A DNA stretch of 64,000 nt from Fodinibacter sp963834965 (GTDB taxonomy: Bacteria; Actinomycetota; Actinomycetes; Actinomycetales; Dermatophilaceae). The translations under genes and the position numbers were made by a program. This document shows, piece by piece, positions 17,446 through 26,869 of the stretch (position 1 is the first letter of the stretch; every line of letters begins with the position of its first letter). Below the pieces are notes generated by a model. That model worked only from the letters and a program-made list of their open reading frames with translations, ran no database searches and was not told where the DNA came from. The stretch is from contig CAWIEI010000023.1 of the NCBI GenBank assembly GCA_963834965.1, forward strand, positions 124,001 through 188,000. The letters are read 5' to 3'.

Positions 17446-18729
17446 TCAGGCCGCCTCGAGGATCGCGACGACGCCCTGCCCACCGGCCGCGCAGATCGAG
17501 ATCAGACCGCGCGAGCCCGGCCCCTTCTCGGCCAGCAGCGTGGCGAGGGTCGCGACGATGCGCCCGCCGGTGGCGGCGAACGGGTGCCCGGCGGCGAGCG
17601 AGGAGCCGGTGACGTTGAGTCGGGAGCGGTCGATGGCACCGAGCGGGGCATCGAGCCCCAACCGCTCGCGGCAGAACTCCTCGTCCTGCCACGCCTGCAG
17701 GGTCGTGAGCACGGTGGCGGCGAAGGCCTCGTGGATCTCGTAGAAGTCGAAGTCCTGCAACGACAGGCCGTTGCGGGCCAGCAGCCGGGGCACCGCGTAG
17801 GCGGGCGCCATCAGCAGGCCCTCGTCACCGGTGACGTAGTCGACCGCAGCGGTCTCGCCGTCGACGAACCAGGCCAGGGGCTTCAGTCCGTGGGCGGCCG
17901 CCCACTCCTCAGACCCCAGCAGCACGGCGGACGCGCCGTCGGTCAGGGGCGTGGAGTTGCCGGCCGTCATCGTGGCGCCCTCGCCCGTGCCGAACACCGG
18001 CTTCAGCGAGGCGAGCCTCTCCAGGGTGGAGTCGGGTCGCAGGTTCGAGTCGCGGGTCAGGCCCAGGTACGGCGTCAGCAGGTCGTCGAAGAAGCCGCGG
18101 TCGTAGGCGGCGGCCAGGTTGTGGTGGCTGGCCAGGGCCAGGGCGTCCTGGTCCTCGCGGGTGATGCCCCAGCGCTCGGCCGTGATCGCCATGTGCTCGC
18201 CCATCGACAGCCCGGTGCGCGGCTCGGTGTTCGCCGGCACCGAGATACCGAGGTCGGTGGGCCGGAAGGCCAGCGCCGCCATCGCCTTGTCGGTCGAGCT
18301 CTTGGCGCGGTTCATCCTCAGCAGCTTGCGGCGCAGCTTCTCCGGCACGACGACCGGCGCGTCGGATGCCGAGTCGGCACCACCGGCGATGGCCGAGTCG
18401 ACCTGGCCCAGGGCGATCTTGTTCGCGACCAGGATGGCGGCCTCGAGCCCCGTGCCGCAGGCCTGGGTGATGTCGTAGGCCGCGGTGGTGGGCGACAGGC
18501 TGGAGCCGAGCACGGCCTCGCGGGTGAGGTTGAAGTCGCGGCTGTGCTTGATGACCGCGCCCGCCACCACCTCGCCGAGCCGCTCGCCGGCGAGCCCGTG
18601 CCGGGCGACCAGGCCCTCGAGGGCGGCGGTGAGCATGTCCTGGTTGGAGGCGTCGGCGTAGGCGCCGAACTGGCGGGCGAACGGGATCCGGTTGCCGCCG
18701 AGGACGGCGGCGCGGCGGGTGGTGGTCAC
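17446..18729 (-). CDS. fadA2: Acetyl-CoA C-acetyltransferase (thiolase), FadA2-like
   Basis: The 427-residue thiolase has the acyl-accepting cysteine in TQACGTG (near 91), the catalytic histidine in YEIHEAFA (near 334) and the second cysteine in ISICAAGGQG (near 414). It joins or cleaves acyl-CoA and acetyl-CoA. The GTG start has AAGGAG nine bases upstream. It leads the fadA2-fabG4-htdX unit, in which thiolase, reductase and dehydratase can make or break 3-oxo-, 3-hydroxy- and 2-enoyl-thioesters. The divergent TetR gene and the palindrome between them suggest repression relieved by an acyl ligand. Confidence 0.92.
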   Translation of the reverse strand: MTTTRRAAVLGGNRIPFARQFGAYADASNQDMLTAALEGLVARHGLAGERLGEVVAGAVIKHSRDFNLTREAVLGSSLSPTTAAYDITQACGTGLEAAILVANKIALGQVDSAIAGGADSASDAPVVVPEKLRRKLLRMNRAKSSTDKAMAALAFRPTDLGISVPANTEPRTGLSMGEHMAITAERWGITREDQDALALASHHNLAAAYDRGFFDDLLTPYLGLTRDSNLRPDSTLERLASLKPVFGTGEGATMTAGNSTPLTDGASAVLLGSEEWAAAHGLKPLAWFVDGETAAVDYVTGDEGLLMAPAYAVPRLLARNGLSLQDFDFYEIHEAFAATVLTTLQAWQDEEFCRERLGLDAPLGAIDRSRLNVTGSSLAAGHPFAATGGRIVATLATLLAEKGPGSRGLISICAAGGQGVVAILEAA

Positions 18730-18783
18730 CGGGAGGGCTCCTTGGGTCAGGTGCTGGTGCGGGTCGTAGTACCCGGTACGGAA

Positions 18784-18812
18784 GGTAACAGGTACTGCCG
18801 GTTCCTGCTACC
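18784..18812. promoter_or_regulatory. Candidate TetR operator
   Basis: GGTAACAGG (18784-18792) and CCTGCTACC (18804-18812) are inverted arms with one mismatch and an 11-base spacer. The right arm overlaps TACCGT (18809-18814), a -10 element placed for a leaderless transcript starting at the TetR GTG (18822). A protein bound here would block both divergent promoters. Confidence 0.6.
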
Positions 18813-18821
18813 GTCCGGGGC

Positions 18822-19478
18822 GTGGGTGCGACCGAGGTGACACCGGACGGACGCAGCTCCCGCTGGGACGAGCACCGGCTCGCCCGCCGCCAGGAGCTGG
18901 TGGAGGCGACCCTGCGCGCCATCCGGGAGCACGGTGCGGGCGTCGGCATGGACGAGGTGGCCGCCACCGCGCGCACCTCGAAGACGGTGTTCTACCGGCA
19001 TTTCACCGACCGCGCCGGCCTCTACACCGCCGTCGCCGAGCGGGTCGACGCCACGATCATCCGCGACCTGACCCGTGCGGCCGGTGACCCCGCCCCTGAC
19101 GGCCCTCGCGACGTCGTCCGAGGCGTCATCGGCGCCTACCTGCGGCTCGTCGCCGACGACCCGGAGGTCTACCGGTTCATCGTCAACGCGCCCATCGTGC
19201 CGGCGGGTGAGCGGCCCCAGGGCGACGTCGCCGCCGGGATGACGGACCGCATCGCCGCGCACGTCGCTGACCTGGTGGCCGGTGGGCTGGGCAGCCGCGG
19301 CGCTGCGCCCCGGATGTGGGGCGTGGCGCTCGTCGGCATGGTGCGCGCCACGGCCGACGCCTGGCTGGCGGCCGGTGGCGCCGCCTGCGGACCGAGCAGC
19401 GAGCAGCTCGCCGACGACCTCACCGCCCTGGTGTGGGACGGCCTGTCGAGCCTCGCGGTGCCGACACCGCGGGGCTGA
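18822..19478 (+). CDS. TetR-family transcriptional regulator
   Basis: The 218-residue protein has an N-terminal TetR helix-turn-helix (about 20-65; GVGMDEVAATARTSKTVFYRHFTD) and an all-helical ligand domain. It is divergent from fadA2, with a 29-bp palindrome between the genes, so it most likely represses the fadA2-fabG4-htdX unit and itself. The GTG start follows a TANNNT -10 by 7 bases, consistent with a leaderless mRNA. It ends 6 bp before the convergent tmsB stop. Confidence 0.9.
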   Translation: MGATEVTPDGRSSRWDEHRLARRQELVEATLRAIREHGAGVGMDEVAATARTSKTVFYRHFTDRAGLYTAVAERVDATIIRDLTRAAGDPAPDGPRDVVRGVIGAYLRLVADDPEVYRFIVNAPIVPAGERPQGDVAAGMTDRIAAHVADLVAGGLGSRGAAPRMWGVALVGMVRATADAWLAAGGAACGPSSEQLADDLTALVWDGLSSLAVPTPRG

Positions 19479-19484
19479 GCCCGG

Positions 19485-20744
19485 TCAGGCGTTCCACCAG
19501 GGCCGTAGCGGAAGGCCAGTGGACCCGTCGTCGTGCGGACGGACCGCCAGCACGTGGTGCAGCTGGATCTCGTTGCGCTCGAACCCGAGTCGAGAGCCGG
19601 CCATGTACAGGCCCCACACCCGGGCGGTGCCCTCGCCCACCTCGGCCACGCACTCGTCCCAGTGCTCGACGAGGTTGCGGCACCACTGGGCCAGGGTCAG
19701 GGCGTAGTGCTCGCGCAGGTTCTCCTCGTGCAGCACCTCGAGGCCGACATCCTGCACCTTCGTGATGATCCGGCCCGAGCCGGTCAGCTCACCGTCGGGG
19801 AAGACGTAGCGGTCGATGAAGTACCCGGTCTCCTGCCGCCGATTGTGCGGGCGGGTGATGCAGTGGTTGAGCAGCATGCCTCCCGGGCGCAGCCGGTCGC
19901 GGATCCAGGCGAAGTAGGCCGGGTAGTTGCGCACCCCGATGTGCTCGGTGAGCCCGATCGACGACACGGCGTCGAAGCCGGTCTCGGCGATGTCGCGGTA
20001 GTCGGAGTACCGCACCTCGGCCAGGTCGGCCAGGCCCGCGTCGGCGATCGCCTTCTGCGCCCACACTGCCTGTTGGCGCGACAGGGTGACCCCCAGCACC
20101 TGCACACCCTGGCGTGCGGCGTAGCGGACCATGCCACCCCAGCCGCAGCCGATGTCGAGCAGCCGGTCACCGGGTTCCAGGCCGAGCTTGTCGAAGACCA
20201 GGCGGTACTTGTTCTCCTGCGCCTCCTCCAGGGTCGCGCCGGCGTCGGGGTAGCAGGCGCAGGTGTAGGTCATCGAGGGACCGAGCACCATCTCGTAGAA
20301 GCGGTTGGACACGTCGTAGTGGTGGCTGATCGCCTCCGCGTCGCGAGTCATCGAGTGACGCAGCCCCTCCGCGACCCGTCGCCAGCGTGGCAGCGCCTCC
20401 TGCGGCGGCGGCGGGGGTGGGGTGAGTCCCTTGACCCCGAGGGTGCGCGCCGCCTCGACGGCCGCCGCCGCGGTGGGCCGCCGGAAGCGCACCGCCGCCA
20501 GGTCGACGAGCAGGTCGTAGGGGTCGCCGGGATGCACGCCCTCGACGTCGAGGTCACCGGAGACGTAGGCCCGGGCGAGGCCCAGCTCGCCGGGGGCGGT
20601 CGCGAGGTACGAGGCCGCCCGCGGCGTGCGCAGGTGCAGCGCCCGCGCGGCGTCGGGCGGCCCGAGCGAGGACCCGTCGTAGGCCCGCAGGCCCAGCGGA
20701 ATCGGCCCGTCGAGCACGGACTCGACGATCTCGGCGATGGACAT
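19485..20744 (-). CDS. tmsB: SAM-dependent fatty-acyl methyltransferase, TmsB/CFA-synthase family
   Basis: The 419-residue protein belongs to the cyclopropane-fatty-acid-synthase family. It has an N-terminal domain, a HYDVSNRFYEMVLG motif near 141, the SAM-binding LLDIGCGWGG near 195 and a C-terminal catalytic region (SIGLTEHIG). Together with the FAD-binding partner just upstream it matches the TmsA/TmsB (BfaA/BfaB) pair, which methylates oleoyl chains of phospholipids and reduces the methylene to give 10-methylstearic (tuberculostearic) acid. An ordinary cyclopropane synthase is the alternative, but the neighbour argues against it. Confidence 0.85.
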   Translation of the reverse strand: MSIAEIVESVLDGPIPLGLRAYDGSSLGPPDAARALHLRTPRAASYLATAPGELGLARAYVSGDLDVEGVHPGDPYDLLVDLAAVRFRRPTAAAAVEAARTLGVKGLTPPPPPPQEALPRWRRVAEGLRHSMTRDAEAISHHYDVSNRFYEMVLGPSMTYTCACYPDAGATLEEAQENKYRLVFDKLGLEPGDRLLDIGCGWGGMVRYAARQGVQVLGVTLSRQQAVWAQKAIADAGLADLAEVRYSDYRDIAETGFDAVSSIGLTEHIGVRNYPAYFAWIRDRLRPGGMLLNHCITRPHNRRQETGYFIDRYVFPDGELTGSGRIITKVQDVGLEVLHEENLREHYALTLAQWCRNLVEHWDECVAEVGEGTARVWGLYMAGSRLGFERNEIQLHHVLAVRPHDDGSTGLPLRPWWNA

Positions 20745-20767
20745 CTGCTTTCCTCATCTCTTCGCGA

Positions 20768-20817
20768 TCGGTGGCGGTGTGGATCGGTGGCGGTTTTGCG
20801 GTGTGGTCGGTGGCGGT
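20768..20817. repeat. Three copies of TCGGTGGCGGT upstream of tmsB
   Basis: The 11-mer occurs at 20768-20778, 20784-20794 and 20807-20817, in the 84-bp gap between tmsA and tmsB. Spacing is 16 and 23 bp. It may be a regulatory array or slippage product. Confidence 0.6.
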
Positions 20818-20828
20818 CGAGGCGCGGT

Positions 20829-22211
20829 TCAGGCCCCGCGGACCGCCTTGGCGTACAGGCCGGGCAGCCGGCCGTCCGGGTCCCACCGGCCCTTGAGTGC
20901 GGCACCCTCGTCGCCGCCGTAGAGCCGGTGGAACTCCTCCTCGTCGTAGAACGACTCGGAGTACAGGGACTTGTGACCCCCCAGTGCCGCGACCTGCTGC
21001 TCGATGCGCCGGTTGGCGGCACCCGGCCCCGCCGCAGGGTCGGACGGCACCGAGGACCAGAAGCCGACGTTGACGTAGGTCTCACCAGGCCGCAGCGGGT
21101 AGAGGGTCCACGGCTCATCACTGCGAAGTCGCAACGGGCACAGCCAGATCGGCTCGATGGGAATCTCGCGCAGGAACCAGTGCAGGAAGTCGGCGGTAGC
21201 ACCGAGCGGGATCTCGACATCCTGCACGACCCGTTCGCGCGGTGGCCGGCCCTGCCGGGCCTCGAGCCGGTCGGCGACGGAGAAGCGCCGGTCGAGGGCG
21301 ATGAGCTTCCAGTACACGCTGCTGCGCAGCCAGCGCCGGGGCCACAGCCGGCGCACGCGGGGGTCCTGCGCACCGAAGGCCCTCGAGCACCAGAACCAGT
21401 CGGTGTCCCAGCGCCACAGGTAGTCGAGGGTGCTGAGCCGGTCGCGCTTCGGCCCGGCACCGTCGTGCTGGATGGACCGGTAGTAGATCTGCCGCCCGGT
21501 GTAGTCGCTCGTCGACCCCGGCTCCTCGCTGCGCGCGCCGAGCACGAGGTACGACTCGCCGGCCGAGAACACCACGCCGTCGACGTAGTCGACTCTCTCG
21601 CCGTCGAACGCCCCGTCCGCGACGACCGCCCCGAGCGCCACCACGAGCTCGTCGAGGTCGTGGAAGCGCACGTGGCGCAGGGTGACGACGCGGCCCACCG
21701 GCTCGAGCTCGATGCGCAGCCGGGTGGCGTAGCCCAGGGTGCCGTACGAGTTGGGGAACCCACGGAAGAGGTCGGGGTGGCGCGACCCGGCATCCGCCGT
21801 GACCAGCTCGCCCGAGCCCGTGAGCACGTCCATCTCGAGCACCGACTCGTGCGGCAGCCCGTTGCGCCACGACGTCGACTCGATGCCGAGCCCGGTGACG
21901 GCGCCACCGAGGGTGATGGTGCGCAGCTGCGGCACGACGAGCGGCGTGAGGCCGTGCGGCAGGGTGGCGTCGACGAGGTGCTCGTAGGTGCACATGCCCT
22001 GCACGTCGGCCGTGCGCGCGTCGACGTCAACGTCGACGACCCCGGTCAGGCCCGAGGTGTCGAGACCGGGGGTGGTGCTGGCGGCCCGCGCCCGGAACAG
22101 GTTGGAGGTGTGCTTGGCCAGCCGCACCCGCTGCCCCGTGGGGATGGCCCGGTAGCTGTCGAGCAGCCGCTCGACGCCGGCCTCGTGGGCCGCCCCGACC
22201 ACAGCGGTCAT
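20829..22211 (-). CDS. tmsA: FAD-binding oxidoreductase, TmsA/BfaA-like methylene-fatty-acyl reductase
   Basis: The 460-residue protein has the PCMH-type FAD-binding fold seen in the DHCR24-like family: RLAKHTSNLFR near 30-40, then PHGLTPLVVPQLRTITLGGAVTGLGIES (about 86-113), where the flavin pyrophosphate loop lies. It lies directly before a CFA-type methyltransferase, as in the tms/bfa loci of other actinobacteria, where this partner reduces the 10-methylene intermediate. The start ATG overlaps the stop of the upstream MOSC-like gene by 4 bp, so the genes are translationally coupled. Confidence 0.85.
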   Translation of the reverse strand: MTAVVGAAHEAGVERLLDSYRAIPTGQRVRLAKHTSNLFRARAASTTPGLDTSGLTGVVDVDVDARTADVQGMCTYEHLVDATLPHGLTPLVVPQLRTITLGGAVTGLGIESTSWRNGLPHESVLEMDVLTGSGELVTADAGSRHPDLFRGFPNSYGTLGYATRLRIELEPVGRVVTLRHVRFHDLDELVVALGAVVADGAFDGERVDYVDGVVFSAGESYLVLGARSEEPGSTSDYTGRQIYYRSIQHDGAGPKRDRLSTLDYLWRWDTDWFWCSRAFGAQDPRVRRLWPRRWLRSSVYWKLIALDRRFSVADRLEARQGRPPRERVVQDVEIPLGATADFLHWFLREIPIEPIWLCPLRLRSDEPWTLYPLRPGETYVNVGFWSSVPSDPAAGPGAANRRIEQQVAALGGHKSLYSESFYDEEEFHRLYGGDEGAALKGRWDPDGRLPGLYAKAVRGA

Positions 22212-22543
22212 GCCCGCTGCACCTTGTCACCGACCCGGATGCTTCCCGGCTCGCCGACCGCGGCGTAGAGGCCTGGGCACGAGGTGCCGGTGAGCTGTAC
22301 GGCGAGCAGCACCTCGCCGATGCGCACCACCGAGCCGTCGAGCGCCTCGACCTGCTCGGTCGTCGCGTCGAGGACGAGGTTGGCCCGGGTGGCGGGGGCA
22401 TCGGCACCGACGAGGGACACCGCGGCCCTCTTCGGCCGGTCACCGGCCAGCCCGGCGTCATCGACCTGCACGCTGGCATGCTCGACGCCCGCTTCGCCCC
22501 GCACCGGAAAGGTGTGGATGGCCCGGACCCGGATCTCGTCCAT
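22208..22543 (-). CDS. Small MOSC-like domain protein
   Basis: The 111-residue protein resembles part of a MOSC domain (IRVRAIHTFPVRGE..., GLAGDRPKRA, and SCPGLYAAV with a possible active cysteine near 94). MOSC domains carry sulfur or molybdenum-cofactor chemistry; full domains are longer. It is first in a coupled unit with tmsA (4-bp overlap) and tmsB. Whether it serves the lipid pathway or is a passenger cannot be told from the sequence. Confidence 0.65.
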   Translation of the reverse strand: MDEIRVRAIHTFPVRGEAGVEHASVQVDDAGLAGDRPKRAAVSLVGADAPATRANLVLDATTEQVEALDGSVVRIGEVLLAVQLTGTSCPGLYAAVGEPGSIRVGDKVQRA

Positions 22544-22615
22544 GCCATATCAATACACCCGGGCACCGACGGCATTCCCACCCCTTTCGCGCGGGCCACG
22601 GAGCGGTCGACCGGG

Positions 22616-22633
22616 TGTGTGCTCGGGCACACA
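22616..22633. promoter_or_regulatory. Candidate CRP/GlxR-type site upstream of export operon
   Basis: TGTGTGC and GCACACA form a perfect inverted repeat around TCGG. Read as TGTG-N8-CACA it fits the actinobacterial cAMP-receptor consensus core. Its centre is about 66 bp before the presumed transcription start at the GTG of the first adaptor gene (22691). Confidence 0.45.
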
Positions 22634-22677
22634 GGTGGCGCACAGGATCCCGAGGGCGTCCCTTCAGCCCCCGTCCC

Positions 22678-22683
22678 TAACGT
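22678..22683 (+). promoter_or_regulatory. -10 element of the export operon
   Basis: TAACGT ends 7 bases before the GTG at 22691, the arrangement of a leaderless actinobacterial promoter. No ribosome-binding site is visible, which agrees. Confidence 0.5.
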
Positions 22684-22690
22684 CACCCGC

Positions 22691-23934
22691 GTGACAACCG
22701 CCGCTGCCCACTCCAACCCGTGGCGACGTCGCACCCTGGGCGCCCTCCTGGCCGTCCTGCTGGTCACCGCCGGCGCGGTCGGCGGTTGGTGGTGGAGCGG
22801 CCGGGCGGCCGCCAGCACCGCCGCCACCACCAGCAGCACCGAGCTCGCGACCGCCTCGCTGGGCACGGTCAAGCAGACCGTCGCCGCGAGCGGCACCCTC
22901 GAGCCCGCGAAGCAGACCACGGCGTCGTTCACCTCCTCGGGCACCGTGACGTCGGTCGACGTCGAGGTCGGCGACCGGGTCCGCACGGGCCAGGTGCTGG
23001 CCACGATCGACGACAGCAACCTGCAGGATGCCGTGGACCTCGCCCAGGCGAGCGTCACGGCGGCGCAGGACCAGGTCGACAGCGCCTCGACCAGCGAGGC
23101 GCTCGCCTCGGCCAGGGCCCAGCGGGCCAGCGCTCGCAGCCAGCTCGCCGATGCCCAGACCGCGCTCGAGGGGGCGACCCTGCGGGCCACGATGCCCGGC
23201 ACCGTCGCGACCGTCGGGCTGGCCGTGGGCGACTCGACCGGCTCCGGCTCGAGCGCCGGGTCGGGCGGGTCCGGCGCATCCGGGGGCGGCGGCACGGGTG
23301 GCACGGGAGCTGCCGCCGGGACCGGCCCCACCGCCACCACGTCCAGCACCGGCATCGAGGTCGTCGACACCTCGAGCTGGGTCGTCGAGGCGGGGGTCTC
23401 GAGCGCTGACCTGGGCCAGCTCAAGAAGGGCTTGCAGGCGACGATCACCCCGACCGGGGCGACCGAGAACGTGTTCGGCACGGTAGGGACCGTGGGAGTG
23501 GTGGCGTCGTCGTCATCCTCGGGCACCGCCACCTTCCCCGTGGTGATCGACGTGACGGGCACCCCGAAGGGGCTGCACGCCGGCACGACCGCGGCCGTCG
23601 CGATCACGGTGAAGCAGCTGACCGACGTGCTCACGGTGCCCACCCAGGCCGTGCGCACCACCGACGGCGCGACGACCGTGCAGCTGAGCAAGGACGGCAA
23701 GGTCAGCACCACCCCGGTCACCGTCGGCGGCGTCTACGGCACCTCGACGGTGATCACCAAGGGCCTCGCCGAGGGTGACCAGGTGGTCGTCACCGTTCGG
23801 ACCTTCCCGCGGGGCATCTCGACGGGGAGCGGTCAGCAACGGGGCGAGTTCCCCGGTGGTGGTCAGTTCCCCGGTGGTGGCCAGTTCCCGGGCGGCGGCC
23901 AGTTCCCCGGCGGCCCTCGTCCCGGAGCGGGCCA

Positions 23935-23938
<4 letters not shown>
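22691..23938 (+). CDS. Efflux periplasmic-adaptor-like subunit (HlyD/MacA type), first copy
   Basis: The 415-residue protein has an N-terminal membrane anchor (about 13-35), a barrel-sandwich half (GTVTSVDVEVGDRVRTGQVLATIDD), a short alpha-hairpin with Gln/Ala-rich helices, a Gly/Ser/Thr-rich linker near 185-215, the second lipoyl half and a beta-barrel end (LTVPTQAVRT). It would link the membrane permease to the cell wall side. The tail has repeated QFPGGG units encoded by 15-bp repeats (about 23848-23925). Its TGA overlaps the GTG of the ATPase gene by 4 bp, so it heads an operon. Confidence 0.85.
23848..23925. repeat. 15-bp imperfect repeats encoding FPGGGQ
   Basis: Four to five degenerate copies encode FPGGGQ units at the C terminus of the first adaptor. 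Copies differ at third bases, so the array is older than the neighbouring 27-bp array. Confidence 0.7.
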
Positions 23939-24713
<775 letters not shown>

Positions 24714-24717
<4 letters not shown>

Positions 24718-25940
24718 CCTGGACCGAGACCCTGCGCACCGCGTGGGAGGCGATCCGCACCCGCCGGATGCGCTCGGCGCTGACCGTGCTCGGCATCCTG
24801 ATCGGCATCGCAGCCGTCATGCTCACCGTCGGCCTCGGGCAGGGGGCGCAGCAGCAGGTGGCCAGCCAGATCGGCAAGCTCGGGTCGAACCTGCTCATCG
24901 TGTCGCCCGGCTCGAGCACCAGCCTCACCGGCATCCGCGGCGGTCGCGGCTCCGCGACCACCCTCACCACCGCGGATGCCGCGATGCTCGCCGACCCCAG
25001 CGTGGCTCCCGACGTGCGTGCGGTGGCCCCGACCTCGAGCACCTCGGTGGCGCTCACCGCCAACGGCACCAACTGGACGACGAACGTGGTCGGCACCACC
25101 CCGCAGTGGCTGCAGGTGCGCGCCCGCTCGGTGGCGTCCGGGCGGATGTTCACCGCGGCCGAGCTCGACAGCGTGCAGCCAGAGGTGGTGCTCGGTTCCA
25201 CGACCGCGCAGGAGCTGTTCGGCATCCGTAGCCCCGTCGGACAGACGGTGACGATCGGCGCCCAGCCGTTCACCGTCATCGGCGTGCTCGACACCGTGGG
25301 CTCCACCGTCGGCGGCGACCAGGACGACCAGGCCATCGTGCCCGCCACCACCTACGCCACGCTCGTCTCCCCCTCCAGCGGCACCAGCGTCTCGACGATC
25401 TACCTCGAGGCGACCAGCACCGACACCCTCTCTGCCGCCTACCAGGAGGCGACCAACGCGCTGCTGACCAGCCACGGCCTCACGCCCACCACCGCGGACT
25501 TCAGCATCAACAGCCAGGAGTCGATCGTCGAGACCGCCACCAGCACCTCCCGCACCCTCACCGTGCTGCTCGGCGGCATCGCGGCGATCTCGCTGCTCGT
25601 CGGCGGCATCGGGGTCATGAACATCATGCTGGTCTCGGTCACCGAGCGGGTCCGCGAGATCGGCCTGCGCAAGGCGCTGGGAGCCACCCCGCGCATCATC
25701 CGCCGCCAGTTCCTCACCGAGGCAACCGTTCTGGGCCTGATCGGTGGGTTGCTCGGGCTGGCCCTGGGCATCATCGGGTCTCGCTTACTGCCCTCACTGC
25801 TCGACCAGCCGGTGACGGTGTCGCCGGTGGCCGCCGGCCTGGCGCTGGCCATCTCCCTCGTCATCGGCGTGGTCGCCGGGGTCTACCCCGCCGGCCGCGC
25901 CGCCCGCCTGTCCCCCATCGACGCCCTCCGAAGCGAGTGA
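24714..25940 (+). CDS. MacB-type ABC transporter permease
   Basis: The 408-residue permease has one N-terminal helix (about 20-42, SALTVLGILIGIAAVMLTV), a large outside domain (about 50-275), then three C-terminal helices in an FtsX domain (SLLVGGIGVMNIMLVSVTERVREIGLRKALGA near 290-320; later helices to 395). This is the MacB topology, in which ATP use outside-drives adaptor-bound substrate rather than moving it through a pore. It overlaps the ATPase gene by 4 bp and ends overlapping the lipoprotein start. Confidence 0.92.
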
Positions 25941-26869
25941 CCATGACTGCCGTCCGACCTCTCCACCGCACCGCCGCCGTGGCCGGTGCTGCCCTCCTCG
26001 GCACCCTGGCCTTGACCGGCTGTGGCTCCTCCGGTGGGTCGGCTGCCACCCCGGCGCCCACCACGTCCGCGTCCGTGCCGGCCGGTGGCGGCGCCGCCGG
26101 TCGCCCGGGCGGTGGGCGCTCTCCCGGGGTCTCCGGCACCGTTGCGGCCGTCCAGGGCACGACCCTGCAGGTGCAGGGCAGCAACGAGCAGACCGCCGTC
26201 GTGTACACGGCCAAGACCAAGGTCACCGCGCAGGTCCCGAGCACCTCGGCGGCCCTGGCGGTCGGAGACTGCGTGAGTGTGCGCCCCGCCACGACGGGCG
26301 CGACCGCCTCAAGCAGCCCGTCGGCGGCGAACGCCGGCACCGGCCCGCTGGCCGCCGGGAGCGTGACGATCCTGTCGACGGCCAAGGGGTGTGCGGCCGC
26401 CGGCGGGGGCTTCCCCGCGGGCGGCTTCCCGGGGGGCGGCTTCCCGGGCGGTGGAAGGGCGAGGCCCTCCGGAGCGCCCAACGGGATGCCGTCGGGAGCC
26501 CCCACCGGCCCCCCTCCCGGCATGCCCGACCGAGGTCGGCCCGGCGGTGGCTTCGGCGCGATCGGGGAGGTCACAACCCTGTCAGCGGGCTCGTTCACGC
26601 TGGCCTCGGCGCTGCCGCGCTTCGGAGCTGCCGGCGCCGCCGGCCCGGCTACCCCCACGGCATCCCCCTCGAGCACGCCGGTGACGGTGACCTACGCCGG
26701 TAGCACCACCTTCCTCACCACCGCCGCGGCCAAGGCCACCTCGATCAAGGTCGGCTCCTGCCTGCGCGCGACCGGAACAACCGACGACACCGGCACGCTC
26801 ACCGCCACGACGATGACGCTCAGCACGCCGGTCGACGGTTCGTGCACTGTCGGGGTCCGCGGTGGCTGA
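25937..26869 (+). CDS. Predicted lipoprotein of the export operon
   Basis: The 310-residue protein has a lipoprotein signal ending LALTGC (Cys29 counted from the GTG; an ATG two codons later is equally possible). After it come two OB-like beta repeats (GVSGTVAAVQGTTLQVQG and GAIGEVTTLSAGSFTLAS) resembling DUF5666, with a Gly/Pro-rich linker (GGGFPAGGFPGGGFPGG) between them. Its place between the permease and a second adaptor suggests a wall-side partner of the export machine. It overlaps both neighbouring genes. Confidence 0.75.
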   Translation: MTMTAVRPLHRTAAVAGAALLGTLALTGCGSSGGSAATPAPTTSASVPAGGGAAGRPGGGRSPGVSGTVAAVQGTTLQVQGSNEQTAVVYTAKTKVTAQVPSTSAALAVGDCVSVRPATTGATASSSPSAANAGTGPLAAGSVTILSTAKGCAAAGGGFPAGGFPGGGFPGGGRARPSGAPNGMPSGAPTGPPPGMPDRGRPGGGFGAIGEVTTLSAGSFTLASALPRFGAAGAAGPATPTASPSSTPVTVTYAGSTTFLTTAAAKATSIKVGSCLRATGTTDDTGTLTATTMTLSTPVDGSCTVGVRGG

